Source of the DNA: Ruminiclostridium sp.
GTDB lineage: Bacteria; Bacillota; Clostridia; DSM-8532
Assembly: GCA_003535195.1 (NCBI GenBank)
Contig: DOHN01000199.1
Span: 20,093-36,214 of the forward strand
DNA length: 16,122 nt
Direction of reading: 5' to 3'
The position numbers and the translations under genes are program-made. Positions 14,643 to 16,122 of the stretch are shown here, piece by piece. How positions within the stretch are numbered: the stretch's first letter is position 1; each line of letters starts with the position of its first letter. The notes beneath the pieces are model-generated. The model searched no databases. It saw only the letters and a program-made list of their open reading frames with translations, and was not told where the DNA came from.

Positions 14643-15095
14643 TTATGAAGCGGATTTTTGCCTGATTCTCCGTACAAAACGAAAAGTGGCGGTGACAATC
14701 ATAATGCCGAAGGCGATGGTGAAGGCCTTCAATATGGTATTGACGGCAAAGGTGGCCGCTTCTTGAGTTTTATTATCCACCAGGCTCTCTACGGTCTGAT
14801 AGGCGGTGATTCCGGGAACCATCGGAAAAATACCGGGTATGCAGAAAACTGTTGAAGGGGCTTTCAGACAGATGGCCATGATCTCACTGTAAATCCCGAC
14901 CACCAAAGTGCCTATGAAAATTTGGGGCACACTCAAAACAAGTGAATGGGGATTGAAGGAGAGGGCTGTGCAAAAACCCAGCGCGCCGCCAAAACCGGCC
15001 CACAGCAGCGAACGCTTTTCAATATTGAGAGCCATGGCCGGCGCAATACTTCCCACAAAGGCAAGAATAAAATACTTTATAAAGTCAACGATCAT
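14643..15095 (-). CDS. Threonine/serine exporter family, C-terminal half (YjjB/ThrE_2 type)
   Basis: A 150-aa hydrophobic protein with about four to five membrane segments, matching the smaller half of split ThrE-type exporters: FVGSIAPAMALNIEKRSLLWAGFGGALG near the start, then FIGTLVVGIYSEIMA and PGIFPMVPGITAYQTVE, the repeated-family glycine/proline motif. In the plasma membrane it should pair with the larger half encoded just upstream. Family members export threonine/serine; E. coli YjjP-YjjB is reported to export succinate, so the substrate stays open. ATG 15095 overlaps the preceding stop (ATGA) with GGAGGA upstream, so translation is coupled. Confidence 0.88.
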   Translation of the reverse strand: MIVDFIKYFILAFVGSIAPAMALNIEKRSLLWAGFGGALGFCTALSFNPHSLVLSVPQIFIGTLVVGIYSEIMAICLKAPSTVFCIPGIFPMVPGITAYQTVESLVDNKTQEAATFAVNTILKAFTIAFGIMIVTATFRFVRRIRQKSAS

Positions 15096-15850
15096 AATTG
15101 TCCTCCCAAAAGCCAAAGGGCGATGCCAATGCCCGTCCCCGCGGCAATGACCGCCACCACCATCAGAGCCTCGCCAAGTCTGGTAAGTCCGCTGACGCTG
15201 TCTCCGTGCAAAAGATCCCGGATCCCGTTGGTCAGCGCCACACCGGGAACCATATTGGTTACTGCACCGATAATCACCACATAAGCGTTTGTATGGGGGA
15301 TGAGCTTTGCAATAAATGAGCTTAGAAGACCGGCTGCAAAGCCGCCGGCAAAATACTCAATAAAAGGGAAGTCGGTCCTTTTTGAAAAGACCAGATGCAC
15401 AAGCCCCAGTATGACCCCCACCGCCATGGAAGACAGGGCCTCGTTACCACTTCCGCCAAACAGCAGGGAATACACAAAAGCCGTAAAAGCATAGCACAAA
15501 ATGATGGTTAAGCCTGAGTACTTACCGCAGCTCGATATATGGTCAAGCTCGGCCATCACATCATCGCACTCAGGCGTGTCCTTTTCAATCCGGCGGGAAA
15601 GATCGTTGAGACGGGCTATTTTAGTTAAGTCAACCGTTCTGGATGGAATCCGCCTGCAAATAGTGGATATGCCCTGGGCGCCTTCTACGCTGACAAAAAC
15701 CCCTGTGGGCAGGGCAAAGGCTTCACAGTTCAGGCCGTAACTTTTACATATTCTGCTGATAGTTTCCTCCACCCGATAGGTTTCCGCACCGAATCTTAGG
15801 AGTATGGCTCCGGCACAGACGGCCATATCAAGGATTTTTTCCTGTTCCAT
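15092..15850 (-). CDS. Threonine/serine exporter family, N-terminal half (YjjP/ThrE type)
   Basis: 252 aa. A cytoplasmic N-terminal region of about 115 residues carries family patterns GAETYRVEETI, PTGVFVSV and the VDLTKIARLNDL segment. About five membrane segments follow, with VTNMVPGVALTNGIRDLLHGD before the last ones. Together with the next gene it would form one exporter, as in E. coli YjjP-YjjB, whereas Corynebacterium ThrE has both parts in one chain. The start chosen is ATG 15850, 10 nt after AAGGAG; a GTG at 15892 in frame lacks a ribosome binding site. The first 23 nt overlap the end of the 65-aa gene upstream, and the last bases overlap the start of the partner gene. Confidence 0.9.
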   Translation of the reverse strand: MEQEKILDMAVCAGAILLRFGAETYRVEETISRICKSYGLNCEAFALPTGVFVSVEGAQGISTICRRIPSRTVDLTKIARLNDLSRRIEKDTPECDDVMAELDHISSCGKYSGLTIILCYAFTAFVYSLLFGGSGNEALSSMAVGVILGLVHLVFSKRTDFPFIEYFAGGFAAGLLSSFIAKLIPHTNAYVVIIGAVTNMVPGVALTNGIRDLLHGDSVSGLTRLGEALMVVAVIAAGTGIGIALWLLGGQL

Positions 15851-16025
15851 GATCCGGTCTCTCCTTCCATGTAAACCCTCTGCAACTTTCACCGCTCGAA
15901 TTCTGAACCATCCGGGAAGGCATCATCCGGCCCTTAAAGCCAAAAAAGCGGCAGCCTCTGGGATAATGCGGATCCCATGTTATATAATAATATTGACAAT
16001 CTAAGCAATTTACATCATTTTTCAT
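15828..16025 (-). CDS. 65-aa four-cysteine protein, putative small metal-binding protein
   Basis: A compact protein with CLDC (C7, C10), YYYITWDPHYPRGC (C25), FFGFKGR, MPS and a final QNSSGESCRGF (C48). The pattern CxxCxYYxxTWDxxxPxGCxxxGFK....PS.VVxxSSGxxC is that of a widespread family of about 60-residue firmicute proteins, often listed as hypothetical or, misleadingly, as uracil-DNA glycosylase. Four cysteines in CxxC plus two suggest a zinc or iron site; no function is known to me. The last 15 or so residues extend past the family core and overlap the start of the exporter gene by 23 nt. ATG 16025 has no ribosome binding site and a TATAAT lies 6 nt upstream, so the transcript may be leaderless. 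It is probably the first gene of a three-gene operon. Confidence 0.75.
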   Translation of the reverse strand: MKNDVNCLDCQYYYITWDPHYPRGCRFFGFKGRMMPSRMVQNSSGESCRGFTWKERPDHGTGKNP

Positions 16026-16031
16026 GGAAAT

Positions 16032-16062
16032 ATTATAACATATCCGTATGGATATGTTTCAA
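16032..16062 (-). promoter_or_regulatory. Promoter with 19-bp spacer filled by a perfect dyad (MerR-type layout)
   Basis: On the minus strand TTGAAA (16057-16062) and a perfect TATAAT (16032-16037) are separated by 19 bp instead of the usual 17. The arms AACATATCC (16037-16045 on the plus strand) and GGATATGTT (16050-16058) are exact reverse complements around GTAT and fill the spacer. This is the geometry used by MerR-family activators, which untwist overlong spacers. No MerR gene is in the window. Confidence 0.6.
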
Positions 16063-16094
16063 TGCCCTCGGGCCCCGTTCGAAATCTTCATTCA

Positions 16095-16122
16095 TAATTA
16101 AGCGCCATGAGTGATGTTTTGT
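16095..16122. repeat. Right copy of the 28-nt inverted repeat
   Basis: This is the reverse complement of 7-34 with two mismatches. It runs to the last base of the window, so its true outer end is unknown. Confidence 0.75.

Noticed and set aside
14255..14698. 147-codon minus-strand frame running from larC into the exporter region
   Set aside because: Antisense to the C-terminal part of larC; no recognisable domain.
16037..16058. Fourth operator for the LacI-family regulator, since it shares ATCCGTAT with O1
   Set aside because: The centre of symmetry is displaced by 2 bp from the CG of the LacI-type sites and the outer bases differ; the fit to a MerR-type spacer dyad is better.

Overview
The window looks like chromosomal DNA from an endospore-type, anaerobic Firmicute (class Clostridia; the genus cannot be read from sequence alone). 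Signs are strong Gram-positive ribosome binding sites (AGGAGG, AAGGAG), TTG start codons, a lipoprotein-type sugar-binding protein, very small Cys-rich or spore-protein-like genes, and a split ThrE exporter. Composition is moderately balanced and uniform. No tRNA, rRNA, transposase, phage gene or CRISPR array is visible.

Left part (1-2216): a 28-nt sequence at 7-34 recurs inverted at the extreme right end. A 56-aa protein on the minus strand (178-348) resembles small clostridial spore-surface proteins. Then come glycogen synthase glgA (480-1940, plus) and a 54-aa Cys-rich single-span membrane protein (2002-2166) closed by a rho-independent terminator.

Central part (11574 down to 2218, minus strand): a sugar-utilisation regulon. 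A LacI-family regulator is followed by a probable operon of seven genes: a 3-hydroxyacyl-CoA-dehydrogenase-fold oxidoreductase of the L-gulonate 3-dehydrogenase type, a zinc sugar/polyol dehydrogenase, the Mgl-type ABC importer (mglB, mglA, mglC), a second zinc dehydrogenase, and a beta-propeller lactonase. Three 18-bp operator-like palindromes (pattern AATGWATACGNATNNATT) lie over the lacI -10 box, just past the operon promoter, and in the operon leader. They predict autoregulation and repression, possibly by looping. With three dehydrogenases, a lactonase and no kinase, isomerase or aldolase, the cluster suggests oxidation of an imported sugar through a lactone to a sugar acid. The MglB pocket differs from E. 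coli GBP at several sugar-contact positions, so the substrate may not be galactose.

Right-centre (11710-14611, plus strand): larE-larB-larC, the full biosynthetic set for the nickel-pincer nucleotide (NPN) cofactor of lactate racemase and its homologues, from its own promoter. No larA-type apoenzyme is present. LarE carries three cysteines in the arrangement associated with [4Fe-4S]-dependent, catalytic LarE. LarC is one intact reading frame. The position back to back with a sugar-acid-type operon makes an NPN-dependent sugar-acid epimerase encoded elsewhere an attractive, unproven client.

Right end (16062 down to 14643, minus strand): a 65-aa four-Cys protein and the two halves of a ThrE/YjjP-YjjB exporter, with overlapping reading frames. 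Their promoter has a 19-bp spacer filled by a perfect 9-bp dyad, the layout of MerR-controlled promoters, with the start codon only 6 nt from the -10 box.
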